In this document: in pieces, positions 26,995 through 36,686 of the stretch | Numbering within the stretch: position 1 is the first letter of the stretch | Layout: the number at the start of each line of letters is the position of its first letter | DNA from: Synechococcus sp. J7-Johnson | GTDB lineage: Bacteria > Cyanobacteriota > Cyanobacteriia > PCC-6307 > Cyanobiaceae | Direction of reading: 5' to 3' | Assembly (NCBI RefSeq): GCF_024345795.1 | Contig: NZ_JAGQBU010000009.1 | Coordinates: forward strand, 1-64,000 | DNA length: 64,000 bases | Program-made: the position numbers and the translations under genes | The notes under the pieces: generated by a model | What the model saw: only the letters and a program-made list of their open reading frames with translations | Database searches by the model: none | What the model was told of the DNA's origin: nothing

Positions 26995-27987
26995 TCAGGC
27001 CACCAGGTAGCCCTCGAGGCGGCAGGAGCGTGAGCGGATGCCCTCAAGGGCACGGCGCTCCAGGTTGCGGGTCTTGTCGCGGCTCATGCCCAGAGTGCGG
27101 GCGATCGACGTGAGGCTCATCGGTTCATCCCCGTTGATGCCGAACCGCATGGTCAGCACGCTGCGCTGCAGCTCCGGCAGTTGCTCCAGCAGCGCCCGCA
27201 TGTCGCCCCGCAGGCACTCGCTATCCACGCTCTCCTCCGGCAGCGTTCCATCTCCCTGCAGCAGATCCAGCAGCTCCGTGTCGTCCCCGTCGCCCACCTT
27301 CGTTTCCAGGCTCACCGGCTGACGCGCCCGGCAGAGCAGATCCTTCACCTCCTCCTCCGGCAGCTCCACCGCCACCGCCAGTTCACTCAGCGTGGGCGTG
27401 CGGCCCAGCTCCTGGCTCAGTTCCCGCTGGCCTTTCTTCAGCTTGTTCAGCGTTTCGGTGATGTGGATCGGCAGCCGGATCGTGCGGCTCTTCTCCGCGA
27501 TCGCCCGCGTGATCCCCTGGCGGATCCACCAATACGCATAGGTGGAGAACTTGTAGCCGCGGGTGGGGTCGAACTTCTCCACACCCCGAACCAGACCGAT
27601 CGTTCCCTCCTGGATCAGGTCCAGCAGCTCCATGTTCCGCTTGGTGTATTTCTTCGCCACGCTCACCACCAGCCGCAGGTTCGCAGCCACCATCCGCTCC
27701 TTTGCACGGCGGCCGCTGGCCAGCTTGCGCTTCAGCAGAGCCGGGCTCAGACCCGTCGCATTCGCCCATTCCTCGGCGCTCGGCTTCTGACCGCCCGCTC
27801 GCATCTCCAGTTCCTGCTCCGCTTCCTCCAGACGCATCAGCTCCTGCACCTGACGGCCCAGGGTGATCTCCTGTTCATGGGTCAGCAGTGGCACGCGGCC
27901 GATGTCGCGCAGGTAGGAGCGCACCAGGTCGCCGGTGGGGACCAGGGACGAGGCGGAGGCTGCGGCGGCCACGGGGAGGGAGGGCAT
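26995..27987 (-). CDS. Group 2 sigma-70 factor
   Basis: A 330-residue RpoD-like sigma factor without the long N-terminal region 1.1, so a group 2 (SigB-E type) factor. Region 1.2 is [16 protein letters not shown]; region 2 is [55 protein letters not shown] in continuity; region 3 contains [15 protein letters not shown]; region 4 is [11 protein letters not shown]...[20 protein letters not shown]. Such factors handle light, nitrogen, heat or clock responses in cyanobacteria. ATG at 27987. Divergent from the pseudouridine synthase across 148 bases. Confidence 0.94.
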   Translation of the reverse strand: MPSLPVAAAASASSLVPTGDLVRSYLRDIGRVPLLTHEQEITLGRQVQELMRLEEAEQELEMRAGGQKPSAEEWANATGLSPALLKRKLASGRRAKERMVAANLRLVVSVAKKYTKRNMELLDLIQEGTIGLVRGVEKFDPTRGYKFSTYAYWWIRQGITRAIAEKSRTIRLPIHITETLNKLKKGQRELSQELGRTPTLSELAVAVELPEEEVKDLLCRARQPVSLETKVGDGDDTELLDLLQGDGTLPEESVDSECLRGDMRALLEQLPELQRSVLTMRFGINGDEPMSLTSIARTLGMSRDKTRNLERRALEGIRSRSCRLEGYLVA

Positions 27988-28135
27988 GGGGCCGAATCGG
28001 TGAGTTAGGAAACCTTTGTGTTTCGTAAATTACCATCAACCTGCCGGTTCAGGCCATCTCTTCCGCCTGCTGAGTGGTGATCCGGCCTCGCCCGTCCCCC
28101 CATCCCCGCATCGAGACCAGACGCAGAACCCAGGC

Positions 28136-28861
28136 ATGACGGCGCAACGACTCCAGAAATTGCTGGCCAGTGCTGGACTCTGCTCCCGCCGCCGGGCCGA
28201 GGAGCTGATCCTGGCGGGGCGGGTGACTTTGAACGGGGCCGTGGCGCGGTTGGGGGACCATGCGGATCTTTCCAGTGATCAGCTGGAGCTCGATGGGACG
28301 CCGGTGGGTGCGGCGGCCCGCACCATCACCGTCCTGCTCAACAAGCCCCGCGGCGTGATCTGCAGTTGCCAGGATCCCGAGGGGCGAACCACGGTGCTCG
28401 ATCTGTTGCCGCCGGAGCTGGGCATGGGGACCGGCCTCCATCCCGTGGGGCGTCTTGATGCCGCCAGCCGGGGTGTGCTGCTGCTGAGCAATGACGGTGC
28501 GCTCACCCTGCGCCTCACCCATCCCCGCTTCGGCCACCGCAAGCACTACCGGGTGTGGGTGAGCGGTGAGCCCGGTCCTGAGGTGCTGGAGCAGTGGCGC
28601 CGGGGTGTGCCCCTCGATGGCCAGCCCAGTCAGCCGGTGGTGGTTCGGGAGCTGGCGCGGGGGCGAAGGGGCACCCTGCTGGAGCTCGAGATGGGTGAGG
28701 GCAGGAACCGACAGATACGGCGCACAGCCGAGCTGCTGGGTCACCCCGTGCGCGATCTGCAGCGGGTGGCGATCGGCCCGCTGCGCCTTGGCGATCTGCC
28801 TGAGGGACGCTGGCGCCACCTTGCCCCCCAAGAATGGAAGGATCTGGACCCGCGGGATTGA
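28136..28861 (+). CDS. RsuA/RluB-family pseudouridine synthase
   Basis: A 241-residue rRNA pseudouridine synthase. The N-terminal S4 RNA-binding domain is RLQKLLASAGLCSRRRAEELILAGRVTLNG. The catalytic aspartate lies in HPVGRLDAASRGVLLLSNDG, and the C-terminal motif is LEMGEGRNRQIRRTAELLGHPV. ATG at 28136 is chosen because the S4 domain begins right after it; a longer frame from 28016 adds unrelated residues. It precedes the RodZ-like gene by 32 bases. Confidence 0.93.
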   Translation: MTAQRLQKLLASAGLCSRRRAEELILAGRVTLNGAVARLGDHADLSSDQLELDGTPVGAAARTITVLLNKPRGVICSCQDPEGRTTVLDLLPPELGMGTGLHPVGRLDAASRGVLLLSNDGALTLRLTHPRFGHRKHYRVWVSGEPGPEVLEQWRRGVPLDGQPSQPVVVRELARGRRGTLLELEMGEGRNRQIRRTAELLGHPVRDLQRVAIGPLRLGDLPEGRWRHLAPQEWKDLDPRD

Positions 28862-28893
28862 GCCGCGGACCGATCGAACCACTGCCCTGATCG

Positions 28894-29826
28894 ATGCCGC
28901 CATCCAGAAATTCCACGGCTGCACCACGCCTCAGGCGTCGGTGGCCCTGGCAGAAAGCCTTGCCCAGCCTGCCGGTCGAGCCGCGGGAGGATCCCCTGCT
29001 CAATGCCGGCAGGCAGCTGCGGCAGCAGCGGGAAGCCCGGGGCCTGAGCCTGCGGGAGCTGGCGATCGAGACGCGGGTGAGCACTCCTGTCCTCGAAGCC
29101 CTGGAGCGGGGATGGCGCGAGCGGCTGCCTGAGCCGGCCTATCTCCGAACGATGCTGCCGCTGCTGGAGCAGCACCTGGATCTTCCCGCCGGTGCCCTCG
29201 AAGGGGCCCTGCCGGACCGGGGCGAGGCGACCAAGCATGGCGTTTCCGGGCGTCAGGCCCTGCTCTCACGCTTCACTCCAGGCTCGATCGATGTCTTCAC
29301 CACCTGGCAGGGGACCGTGCTCTATGGGGTGCTGACCCTGGCGCTGATCTACGGCGTGAATCTGCAGCAGCGGCGGTTGGCGGCCGAGAACCTGCTGGCC
29401 CTGAAGCCGATCCCAGCCCTGCCGGCAGCGGAGCAACGGGCCCCTGACCCCAACGCCGAGCTGCTGCAGGCCTATCCGGACCTCAGGCCCCTGCAGCAGG
29501 CGGCCCAGGGTGTGGCCAGGCAACGCTTGCTGGAGGGGGGCGTTGAGCGCCGTCCCGCCGCCGGGGTGTTGCGGTTGCAGCTGGGCCAACCCACCCGCAT
29601 CAGCCTCGGCAGTGATGCGGGGGTGAAGACCGAGCTCAACGGAGCCACAGGCGAGCTGGTGCTGCAGTTGAGGCCTCCCCTGCGCCTGAGCCTGGAACCG
29701 GTGCCGTCAGAGGGCTCGGTGCTCTGGGACGGCCAGCCATTGGCGCCCGAGCCTGGCGGAGGTGGCCGTTACCGGCTGCCTCCGGCCACAGCCTCAGCGA
29801 CGGCAGGGGCCCCCGTGCGCCCGTAG
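28894..29826 (+). CDS. RodZ-like helix-turn-helix membrane protein
   Basis: A 310-residue protein with an N-terminal HTH_25 domain (about residues 38-85; LRQQREARGLSLRELAIETRVSTPVLEALERG), a single membrane helix (TVLYGVLTLALIYGVNLQQ, about 143-161), and a C-terminal periplasmic domain of DUF4115 type (LRLQLGQPTRISLGSDAG...GATGELVLQLRPPLRL). This is RodZ architecture, a cell-shape factor that binds MreB; MreB is not in the window. Its last 58 bases overlap malQ convergently. Confidence 0.72.
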   Translation: MPPSRNSTAAPRLRRRWPWQKALPSLPVEPREDPLLNAGRQLRQQREARGLSLRELAIETRVSTPVLEALERGWRERLPEPAYLRTMLPLLEQHLDLPAGALEGALPDRGEATKHGVSGRQALLSRFTPGSIDVFTTWQGTVLYGVLTLALIYGVNLQQRRLAAENLLALKPIPALPAAEQRAPDPNAELLQAYPDLRPLQQAAQGVARQRLLEGGVERRPAAGVLRLQLGQPTRISLGSDAGVKTELNGATGELVLQLRPPLRLSLEPVPSEGSVLWDGQPLAPEPGGGGRYRLPPATASATAGAPVRP

Positions 29827-31379
29827 CGCTGTGCCAGCCCCTGGAGCCCATGAAGAGGGTCATTGAGGCTGGCGATCGGTTGACTCAGACGCCAGGTCCA
29901 GTTGCCCGAGGCGGTGCCGGGGGTGTTGAAGCGGGCCTGATCATCGAGGTGGAGCAGATCCTGCAGGGGCACCACCGCCAACTGGGCAGAGGAGCCCAGA
30001 GCCAGCTCCAGCAGCTGCCAGCCGGGTGCGTCGATGGTGTGTCCCACCAGCTCCCCCACCTGGCGCCGCTGGTCCTCCTCCAGGTTCCGCCACCAGCCCA
30101 GGCAGGTGGCGTTGTCATGGGTGCCGGTGTAGACAACCCAGTGATCACCCTGGTAGTTCGCCGGCAGGTAAGGGTTGTCGTCGTTGCCATCGAAGGCGAA
30201 CTGCAGGATCTTCATGCCCGGCAGGGCGAAGCGATCTCGCAGGGCCTCCACCTCCGGGGTGATCACACCAAGGTCTTCAGCGATCAGGGGCAGGGCTGAG
30301 GCAGAGCCTGAAGCTGAGTTGCCGCCGCCGCCGGCCTGCTGCTGCTGCCAACGGGCCTTGAGAGTTGTGAGCAAGGCCACCCCAGGGGACGGGCGCCAGC
30401 AGCCCTCCTGGGCCGTCTCGGCCTGGCCGGCCACGCTCCAGTACGACTCCAGGGCGCGGAAGTGGTCGAGCCGCAGCAGGTCGAGCAGCTGCAACTGCCG
30501 CTCCAGCCGGCGCATCCACCAACGGAACCCGGTGAGCCGGTGCAGGCTCCAGCGGTAGACCGGCGTGCCCCACAGCTGGCCGGTGTCGGAGAAGTAATCA
30601 GGGGGAACGCCGCTTTGCTCAGTGAGGGAGCCATCGGCGCGCACGGAGAACAGGCGGCGGTTTGCCCAGACATCGGCGCTGTCGTGGGCGACATAGAAGG
30701 GCAGATCACCGATCAAGCGCACGCCACGTGCTCTGGCGTGTTGGCGCAGCTGGTGCCACTGCCGCTGCAGCTGCCACTGAACCAGGGCCTCCTGCAGCAG
30801 CAGGCCGCAGGCTTCCCGATCCAGCTGGCGCAGGGCCAGGCGCCCGCGCCGCGCCAGGGGCCTCGGCCAGGTCCACCAGGGCTGCTGGCCCTGGCTCTCT
30901 CGCAAGACCATGAAGCGGCAATGGTCGCGCAGCCAGCCATCCTCCTGGCGCCGCCAGCTGGTGAATGCCTGCTGGCGCTCCAGGCTCTGAGCAGACCAGC
31001 GTTTAAGCAAGCGCTCTCCAAGAGCCGCCGCCCGCAGCGGTGCAGCCTCCAGGTCAAGACGCTCGAAGCTGCCGCCAGGCAGAGTCTCGAGGTCGACGGG
31101 CTCAAGGAATCCCTCGTCCACCAGCTCGTCGGCATCGAGGAACCAGGGGTTGAGAGCGAAACCGCTGGGAGAGCTGTAAGGGGAGCCGGTGCCGTCAGTG
31201 GGGGCCAGAGGCAACAACTGCCAGGCGGCGATGCCGGCCGCGGCCAGCTGGTCAATCCACTGGCGAGCCGCCATGCCGAAGGTTCCACAGCAAGGTGTGC
31301 CTGGAAGGGCGGTGGGATGGAGCAGCACGCCGCAGTGCCGGCTGGAGGGCCCGTGGTCGGGGCCAGAGGGCACGGGCAT
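29769..31379 (-). CDS. malQ: 4-alpha-glucanotransferase (amylomaltase)
   Basis: A 536-residue GH77 enzyme that rearranges alpha-1,4-glucans in glycogen turnover. Seen are GVLLHPTALPGTPCCGTFG, WQLLPLAPTDGTGSPYSSPSGFALNPWF, LIGDLPFYVAHDSADVWANRRLF, GVPPDYFSDTGQLWGTPVY, the nucleophile Asp in LLDLLRLDHFRALESYW, the acid/base Glu in LIAEDLGVITPEV and VYTGTHDNATCLGWW. All catalytic residues are present. The ATG at 31379 shares a base with the bciB stop (TGATG). Confidence 0.97.
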   Translation of the reverse strand: MPVPSGPDHGPSSRHCGVLLHPTALPGTPCCGTFGMAARQWIDQLAAAGIAAWQLLPLAPTDGTGSPYSSPSGFALNPWFLDADELVDEGFLEPVDLETLPGGSFERLDLEAAPLRAAALGERLLKRWSAQSLERQQAFTSWRRQEDGWLRDHCRFMVLRESQGQQPWWTWPRPLARRGRLALRQLDREACGLLLQEALVQWQLQRQWHQLRQHARARGVRLIGDLPFYVAHDSADVWANRRLFSVRADGSLTEQSGVPPDYFSDTGQLWGTPVYRWSLHRLTGFRWWMRRLERQLQLLDLLRLDHFRALESYWSVAGQAETAQEGCWRPSPGVALLTTLKARWQQQQAGGGGNSASGSASALPLIAEDLGVITPEVEALRDRFALPGMKILQFAFDGNDDNPYLPANYQGDHWVVYTGTHDNATCLGWWRNLEEDQRRQVGELVGHTIDAPGWQLLELALGSSAQLAVVPLQDLLHLDDQARFNTPGTASGNWTWRLSQPIASLNDPLHGLQGLAQRYGRTGAPAVAEAVAGGSR

Positions 31380-32623
31380 CAATCGGGCAGGCGATATCGG
31401 CTGATGATGGCCTTGGCGAAGGCAGGGATGTGGCGATCCGCCTGATCCGGGTGGTTACGTCTCACCCAGATGGCATTGCGCGTGAAGTGGGAATCGATCG
31501 AGAAGCGACCGTATTCCAATCCCTTCGGGCCGAAGCGCTTCACGAAGAAGCCCACCAGCTCCGCCAGCCAGAGGGGAAGCTTCACGGCCTTGTCATAGGC
31601 CTCGATCCCCTGCTGAACCGCGGTGCGGCGGTCGCCCTGGCTGGTGACCGGGGCGGTGTCGAGCTCGGCCTCGACCAGATCGAGCAGCAGCTGACCCTTC
31701 GGATTGCGCACCACCAGCCACTGGCGGCCAAAGGTGGCTCCCATGTAACCCACCACCAGATCGGCGCCGGCGTTGGTGTAATCGAAGCAGCTCAGGCAGC
31801 TGGGGGCAAAGACGCTCTTGAGATTGGGGGTGTCGAGCCCGAAGAACGGAACGGTTTCCTCGCTGCCGTCGCTGTGGCGGAAATGGATGCGGAAGTCCTG
31901 CATGAATTCGTAGTGCACCACCGTGTCCGGTGAGCGGCTGGCGCTCTCCAGAAAGGTCTGCAGCCCGCTGCGGCTGACGTTGTCTACGCAGGGCATGCCC
32001 AGCACATACAGCTGCTCCAGGGGCAGGGTGTCCTGCACGGCCCGCAGAGCCTGGATCTGGCAGCCCACCCCGATCGCCAGCAGGCGGCGGATGCCGCTGC
32101 CCGGCAGTTGCTGCAGCACCTCCAGATTTGGCGAGAGGGTGGGCTTGTTCACCCGAGCCGCCAACACCTCCTCGGGGGTTCGCGCCAGCACCGGCACCGG
32201 CGTGAAGCGATCGTCGGGACTTTGCTGCACGCACAGCACCGCATCCACCAGGCCGCTCTCCAGGGCGCGTACACCGATCCGGCTGACGATGCCGGTCCAC
32301 TGGGCGCCATCGATCGGAGCTTGCAGGCGAGCGCTGAGCATGCGCTGATGCACACCGAAATAGAGCTCGTCTTCGTTGGCCAGATCGCGACTGCGGCCGT
32401 GGGCCCGCTCCTCCATCCGGTCGAATCCCTGGGTGAGGAAGGGGCAGGCGCTGCGCACGTAAGCCACCCAGCCCGTGTCGCACAGCCCGCACTCACTGCA
32501 GAGATCCCGGGCCGGTTTGATACTGCCCTTGGCCAGGGGGCGGGCCCGCTCGTGGGGAGCCAGCTCTTGGCCACGGCCTGGACCGGCAGACTGGGCGGGA
32601 CCTGAACGGGAAGCGGCGCTCAA
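31379..32623 (-). CDS. bciB: F420-type 8-vinyl reductase (BciB), chlorophyll synthesis
   Basis: A 414-residue FrhB-family flavin/iron-sulfur protein, matching the BciB (Slr1923-like) divinyl (proto)chlorophyllide 8-vinyl reductase. Cys motif DLCSECGLCDTGWV near the N-terminus and APSCLSCFDYTNAGADLVVGYMGA in the middle carry the cluster ligands; ARVNKPTLSPNLEVL and AIGVGCQIQALRAV are also family blocks. It would reduce the 8-vinyl group to ethyl with ferredoxin. The first possible start is a TTG (32623), only 18 bases from the divergent LCP gene, so the true start may be slightly downstream. Confidence 0.88.
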   Translation of the reverse strand: MSAASRSGPAQSAGPGRGQELAPHERARPLAKGSIKPARDLCSECGLCDTGWVAYVRSACPFLTQGFDRMEERAHGRSRDLANEDELYFGVHQRMLSARLQAPIDGAQWTGIVSRIGVRALESGLVDAVLCVQQSPDDRFTPVPVLARTPEEVLAARVNKPTLSPNLEVLQQLPGSGIRRLLAIGVGCQIQALRAVQDTLPLEQLYVLGMPCVDNVSRSGLQTFLESASRSPDTVVHYEFMQDFRIHFRHSDGSEETVPFFGLDTPNLKSVFAPSCLSCFDYTNAGADLVVGYMGATFGRQWLVVRNPKGQLLLDLVEAELDTAPVTSQGDRRTAVQQGIEAYDKAVKLPLWLAELVGFFVKRFGPKGLEYGRFSIDSHFTRNAIWVRRNHPDQADRHIPAFAKAIISRYRLPD

Positions 32624-32641
32624 TGCTGAATCCCGACGGGA

Positions 32642-33700
32642 ATGGTGGAGGTCCTCAACTTATCGGCCACCGCACCGACCCTGAACAAGCTGCGTCAAAG
32701 TGAGGCGATTCCTCAGGTCAATTCAGTCGTGGCAGGCAAGTCAGCATCTCCAGCGGGGCCACGGCGTGGCGGGCCATGGAAGCTGCTGGCGGGGCTGGGC
32801 CTGGGCGCCCTCGGGCTGGTGGCCTCGGTTGGCCTGATCGACCGGCTCTGGCCACAGCAGGATCAGGGACTGAGTAGTGAGGAGCAGAACGGCGAGGCCG
32901 CCCCCCTGGCCAGTCCCCCCTCCAGGCCGATCACGGTGCTGCTGATCGGCAGCGACGCCGATCGCCTGGCGGCCGCCAGCAACGGCGCAGCCCCGGCCGG
33001 TGCCGCCAACAGCGACACCCTGATGCTGCTGCGGGTGGACCCCTCCGGCCCCCTGCAGGTGCTCGCCATTCCCACCGAACTGGCCGTGAAGCTGCCCGGG
33101 CAGACGAACGTGCAGCCGCTGGGATCGCTCTACAAGCAGGGGGGCGCTGCCCTGAGTGCGGGAGCGGTGGCAGAGCTGGTGGGACTTGATTCCGGCCAGC
33201 CCGAGCGCTACGTGGTGCTGCCGCGCTCGGCTCTGCGGGAGCTGGTGGACGGACTGGGGGGACTGGAGGCGAACCTGGATCAGCCCCTCAGTTACAAAGA
33301 CAAAAGCCAGGCGTTCAGCATCGATCTCCAGGGCGGGTTGCAGCGGCTCAAGGGTGCTCAGGTGGAGCAACTGGTGCGCTACCGCAACAAGGACCAGGGG
33401 GAAGCCGGCCGCCGGGAACGGCAGGAGAAGGTGGTCGGTCTGCTGGTGAGCGAGCTGACCCGCCCGGACCAATGGGCCCAGTTACCGGAGCGCTGGCAGC
33501 GGCTCACCTCCCAGCTCGACACCAACCTCACTCAGGAGGAAGCCTTGAGCCTGGTCACGGCCGGCCTGCGCCAGAACAAGCCGGTGCGCTACAGCCGGGT
33601 GCCGCTCGAAGCTCCGTCCAAGCCGGATCAGACCCTGCGCCAGATCAGCGCCAAGGCCCCCACACCTCTCTGGCCGCTGAAGCCCTCAGCAGCCGACTAG
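32642..33700 (+). CDS. LytR-CpsA-Psr (LCP) family protein
   Basis: A 352-residue protein. An N-terminal membrane helix (KLLAGLGLGALGLVASVGLI, about residues 47-66) anchors an extracytoplasmic LCP domain, with ITVLLIGSD, NSDTLMLLRVDPSGPLQVLAIPTEL, YVVLPRSALRELVDGLGGLE, GGLQRLKGAQVEQLVRYRNKDQGEAGRRERQEKVV. LCP enzymes ligate polyprenyl-linked glycans to the cell wall. ATG at 32642. Ends convergently with a 4-base overlap on the next gene. Confidence 0.88.
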   Translation: MVEVLNLSATAPTLNKLRQSEAIPQVNSVVAGKSASPAGPRRGGPWKLLAGLGLGALGLVASVGLIDRLWPQQDQGLSSEEQNGEAAPLASPPSRPITVLLIGSDADRLAAASNGAAPAGAANSDTLMLLRVDPSGPLQVLAIPTELAVKLPGQTNVQPLGSLYKQGGAALSAGAVAELVGLDSGQPERYVVLPRSALRELVDGLGGLEANLDQPLSYKDKSQAFSIDLQGGLQRLKGAQVEQLVRYRNKDQGEAGRRERQEKVVGLLVSELTRPDQWAQLPERWQRLTSQLDTNLTQEEALSLVTAGLRQNKPVRYSRVPLEAPSKPDQTLRQISAKAPTPLWPLKPSAAD

Positions 33701-34293
33701 ATCGCCTCGGCGGCGATCTGGCTCCAGCGCCGACTCAGGTTCAACACCAGATCCGCACAATCGTCAGCGGCTTCGTCCTGAGCCAGCACCCCCAGCCAGG
33801 GGAGTCCATCGCGACGGCGGGCCTCATGATCGAAGCGGCCACCCCACTGGATCAGGCCCAGGAGCGGCACCCCACAGCGCTGCATCAGGGCAGTGCAGCC
33901 CGCGGGCAGGCCTCCATCCGCCTGGTGGGCCTCGATCAGCAGCACGGTCGGCTGGCGCCAGGCTCCCAGCAGCTCCGACCAGCGCCCACCCCAGGGCTGA
34001 AAGCGACCTGGGTCCTGGAGTAACGGCACGATCCAGGAGCCGCTGCGGCCGCTCAGCTCTGTCATCAACACGTTCACATCCGTGTCCGGACAGTCTGAGG
34101 TCGTTCCTCCTCTGCCCTCATCGCTGGCCGCCACAAGCGGCGGCAGGGAGCACACTCCGACCAAGGCCGCCAACCTGCCGGCGGCCTCCTCGATGCCAGC
34201 GGCGGCATCTGCAGCCGCAGCACCCGCCAGCACCACGCGCAGGGGGGGGATCGAGCCCGCGGCGGTGGGGGGCGAACCCGCTGGCTTCATCAT
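33697..34293 (-). CDS. Conserved protein of unknown function
   Basis: A 198-residue cytoplasmic protein from ATG 34293, a start chosen because the longer frame upstream runs into the prs gene. It alternates hydrophobic strands with helices, for example LRVVLAGAAAADAAAGIEEAAGRLAAL, VNVLMTELSGRSGSWIVPLLQDP, PTVLLIEAHQADGG and VPLLGLIQWGGRFD, which looks like a Rossmann or P-loop-like fold without a Walker A loop. I do not recognise the family. It overlaps the LCP gene by 4 bases and is divergent from prs. Confidence 0.55.
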   Translation of the reverse strand: MMKPAGSPPTAAGSIPPLRVVLAGAAAADAAAGIEEAAGRLAALVGVCSLPPLVAASDEGRGGTTSDCPDTDVNVLMTELSGRSGSWIVPLLQDPGRFQPWGGRWSELLGAWRQPTVLLIEAHQADGGLPAGCTALMQRCGVPLLGLIQWGGRFDHEARRRDGLPWLGVLAQDEAADDCADLVLNLSRRWSQIAAEAI

Positions 34294-34359
34294 TGTTTGC
34301 CTACGCCGGGCCGGGAGGCTTCTACCATCAGGCTCCAGCCCTGCTTGATCACGCCCCCC

Positions 34360-35355
34360 GTGACCAGTTTCTTGACTGCTGAACGGGTGGAGCAGGACAG
34401 CAAGCCCCACGACACCCGCCGTCTGCGCTTGTTCAGCGGCACCTCCAACCCCGCCCTGGCCCACGAGATCGCCAGCTACCTGGGTGTGCCGGATGGTCCG
34501 CGTGTGATCAAGCGCTTTGCCGACGGTGAGCTCTACATCCAGATCCAGGAATCAATCCGGGGTTGCGACGTCTTCCTGATCCAGCCCACCTGCGCCCCGG
34601 TGAACGATCACCTGATGGAGCTGCTGATCATGGTGGACGCCTGCCGCAGGGCCTCCGCCCGCCAGATCACTGCCGTCATCCCTTACTACGGCTACGCCCG
34701 TGCCGACCGCAAGACCGCCGGTAGGGAATCGATCACGGCCAAGCTGGTGGCCAACCTGCTGGCTCAGTCCGGCGTTGACCGGGTGCTGGCCATGGACCTG
34801 CATTCCTCCCAGATCCAGGGATATTTCGACATTCCCTGCGACCACATCTACGGCTCACCGGTTCTTGTCGACTACCTCTCAGCCCGCGACCTGGGCGAGA
34901 TGGTGGTCGTGTCCCCCGATGTCGGCGGTGTGGCGCGGGCGCGGGCATTCGCCAAACGGATGCACGATGCGCCCCTGGCGATCATCGACAAGCGTCGCTC
35001 AGACCACAACGTGGCCGAAAGCCTCACGGTGATCGGCGACGTGGCCGGCAAGACGGCGGTTCTCATCGACGACATGATCGACACCGGCGGCACGATCTGC
35101 CAGGGGGCCCGTCTGCTGCGGCGCCAGGGGGCCCGTCGCGTGCTGGCCTGCGCCACCCATGCGGTCTTCTCACCCCCTGCCATCGAGCGGCTCTCGGAGC
35201 CGGGACTGCTTGAGGAAGTCCTGGTCACCAACAGCATCCCGATCAGCGACGAACGTAACTTCCCCCAGCTGAAGGTGCTGTCTGTGGCCAAAATGCTCGG
35301 CGAGGCCATCTGGCGCATCCACGAAGAAAGCTCCGTGAGCTCGATGTTCCGTTAA
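34360..35355 (+). CDS. prs: Ribose-phosphate pyrophosphokinase
   Basis: A 331-residue PRPP synthase. Motifs: RLRLFSGTSNPALAHEIASYLG, FADGELYIQIQESIRGCDVFLIQPT, VIPYYGYARADRKTAGRE (ATP/metal), AMDLHSSQIQGYFD, VVSPDVGGVARARAFAKRM and the PRPP loop VLIDDMIDTGGTICQGA. The start is a GTG at 34360; homologues that I recall begin MTSFLTAxR, which fits. A short leader would extend the frame to 34297 but is not conserved. Confidence 0.96.
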   Translation: MTSFLTAERVEQDSKPHDTRRLRLFSGTSNPALAHEIASYLGVPDGPRVIKRFADGELYIQIQESIRGCDVFLIQPTCAPVNDHLMELLIMVDACRRASARQITAVIPYYGYARADRKTAGRESITAKLVANLLAQSGVDRVLAMDLHSSQIQGYFDIPCDHIYGSPVLVDYLSARDLGEMVVVSPDVGGVARARAFAKRMHDAPLAIIDKRRSDHNVAESLTVIGDVAGKTAVLIDDMIDTGGTICQGARLLRRQGARRVLACATHAVFSPPAIERLSEPGLLEEVLVTNSIPISDERNFPQLKVLSVAKMLGEAIWRIHEESSVSSMFR

Positions 35356-35474
35356 GCCGTTCCGTGAGGCCTTTCCGCTCAGCCCCACCGCCAGGCCCCG
35401 TCCCTTCGCCCACGTCCCCCATCCTGTTCCGACACCTGTTGCCGCGCCCCACTCCCCCTGGCCTGAACGGGCAA

Positions 35475-36686
35475 ATGCCTCGCAGGGTCCGCCTGAAGAG
35501 GGCCCTGCCGGCCCTGGCCACCGTGCTGCTCACCTCCTCCCTGCAGGCCCTGGGAGCTCTGCCGGCACTGGCTGCCAGCCAGCGGGTCGGTGTCTGGCTC
35601 ACCAACAGCCCCAGCCCCCTCTATTACGACGCCAATCTGATCGAGAAAACGGTGGCCGAACTCGATGCCGCCGGCTTCAACACCCTTTACCCAAACGTCT
35701 GGAGTCGGGGGTTCACGTTCCACCGCAGCCGCTACGCGCCGATGGAACCGAAGCTTAAGCAGGTGAACGCCTCCCTCGATCCGATCTGCCGATTAACCAA
35801 GGCCGGTCAGAGGCGGGGCATGAAAGTGATCCCCTGGTTCGAGTACGGCCTGATGGAGCCGGCCGATGCCGAAGTGGTGCGCCGCCATCCCGAGTGGGTG
35901 CTGCAACGCAGCGACGGCTCCACCCTCTACGCCATGCATGGGGCCAACCTCAAGACTTCGCCGCTCAAGGATCTGCGGGTCTGGCTGAATCCGTCCCATC
36001 CCGGCGTGCGCGAGCGGGTGATCGGGCTGATCGGTGAGATCGTGGAGCGTTGCGGCGTCGACGGAATCCAGCTCGATGACCACTTCGCCTGGCCTGTGGA
36101 GCTCGGCTACGACGCCCATACCCGCGCCCTTTTCCGTCAGGAGAAGGGCCGCGAGCCCCCCAGCGACTACAACAACCGCGAGTGGATGACCTGGCGGCGC
36201 CAGCAGCTCACAGGATTGCTGCGGGAATTGCGCGCCAGGATGAAGAAGGAAAGCAGCGGGGCTGTGATCAGCCACTCCCCCGGGCCCTTCCGTTTCGCTT
36301 ACAACCACTGGCTGCAGGACTGGGAGATCTGGGCCCTGGGGGAGCTGGTGGATGAACTGGTGGTCCAGAACTATGCCCATTCCGTAGCCGGGTTCACCAA
36401 GGACCTCGGCCAGGCCGCGCTGGTGAAGGCCCGGCGTTGGGGCATGCCTGTGCAGATCGGCGTGCTGGCTGGCTTTGGGGGCCGAACCACCTCCTCAGCG
36501 GTGCTGGAGAAGAAGGTGCAGCAGGTGGCCAGGCGTGGCATGGGAGTGATCTACTTCTACTGGGAAGGGCTCTGGGGAACCTATGGGGGGCCGGAGGGGG
36601 CGAGTGCGCGCCGCTCCAGCTTCCAGCGACTGCACGGGGCCCTCTACCCGGATCCTTACCCACGCAGCTCCCGCCCCAGGCTCTGA
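35475..36686 (+). CDS. Secreted GHL10 (DUF187) family glycoside-hydrolase-like protein
   Basis: A 403-residue exported protein. The signal peptide is RLKRALPALATVLLTSSLQALG...ALAA. The GHL10 fold (glycosyl hydrolase-like 10, (beta/alpha)8) starts RVGVWLTNSPSPLYYDANLIEKTVAELDAAGFNTLYP and contains GMKVIPWFEYGLM, WLNPSHPGVRERVIGLIGEIVERCGVDGIQLDDHFAWP. The Asp pair in QLDDHF is the likely active site. The ATG at 35475 best places the signal peptide; a GTG at 35364 is possible. The last 31 bases overlap pepN convergently. Confidence 0.8.
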   Translation: MPRRVRLKRALPALATVLLTSSLQALGALPALAASQRVGVWLTNSPSPLYYDANLIEKTVAELDAAGFNTLYPNVWSRGFTFHRSRYAPMEPKLKQVNASLDPICRLTKAGQRRGMKVIPWFEYGLMEPADAEVVRRHPEWVLQRSDGSTLYAMHGANLKTSPLKDLRVWLNPSHPGVRERVIGLIGEIVERCGVDGIQLDDHFAWPVELGYDAHTRALFRQEKGREPPSDYNNREWMTWRRQQLTGLLRELRARMKKESSGAVISHSPGPFRFAYNHWLQDWEIWALGELVDELVVQNYAHSVAGFTKDLGQAALVKARRWGMPVQIGVLAGFGGRTTSSAVLEKKVQQVARRGMGVIYFYWEGLWGTYGGPEGASARRSSFQRLHGALYPDPYPRSSRPRL

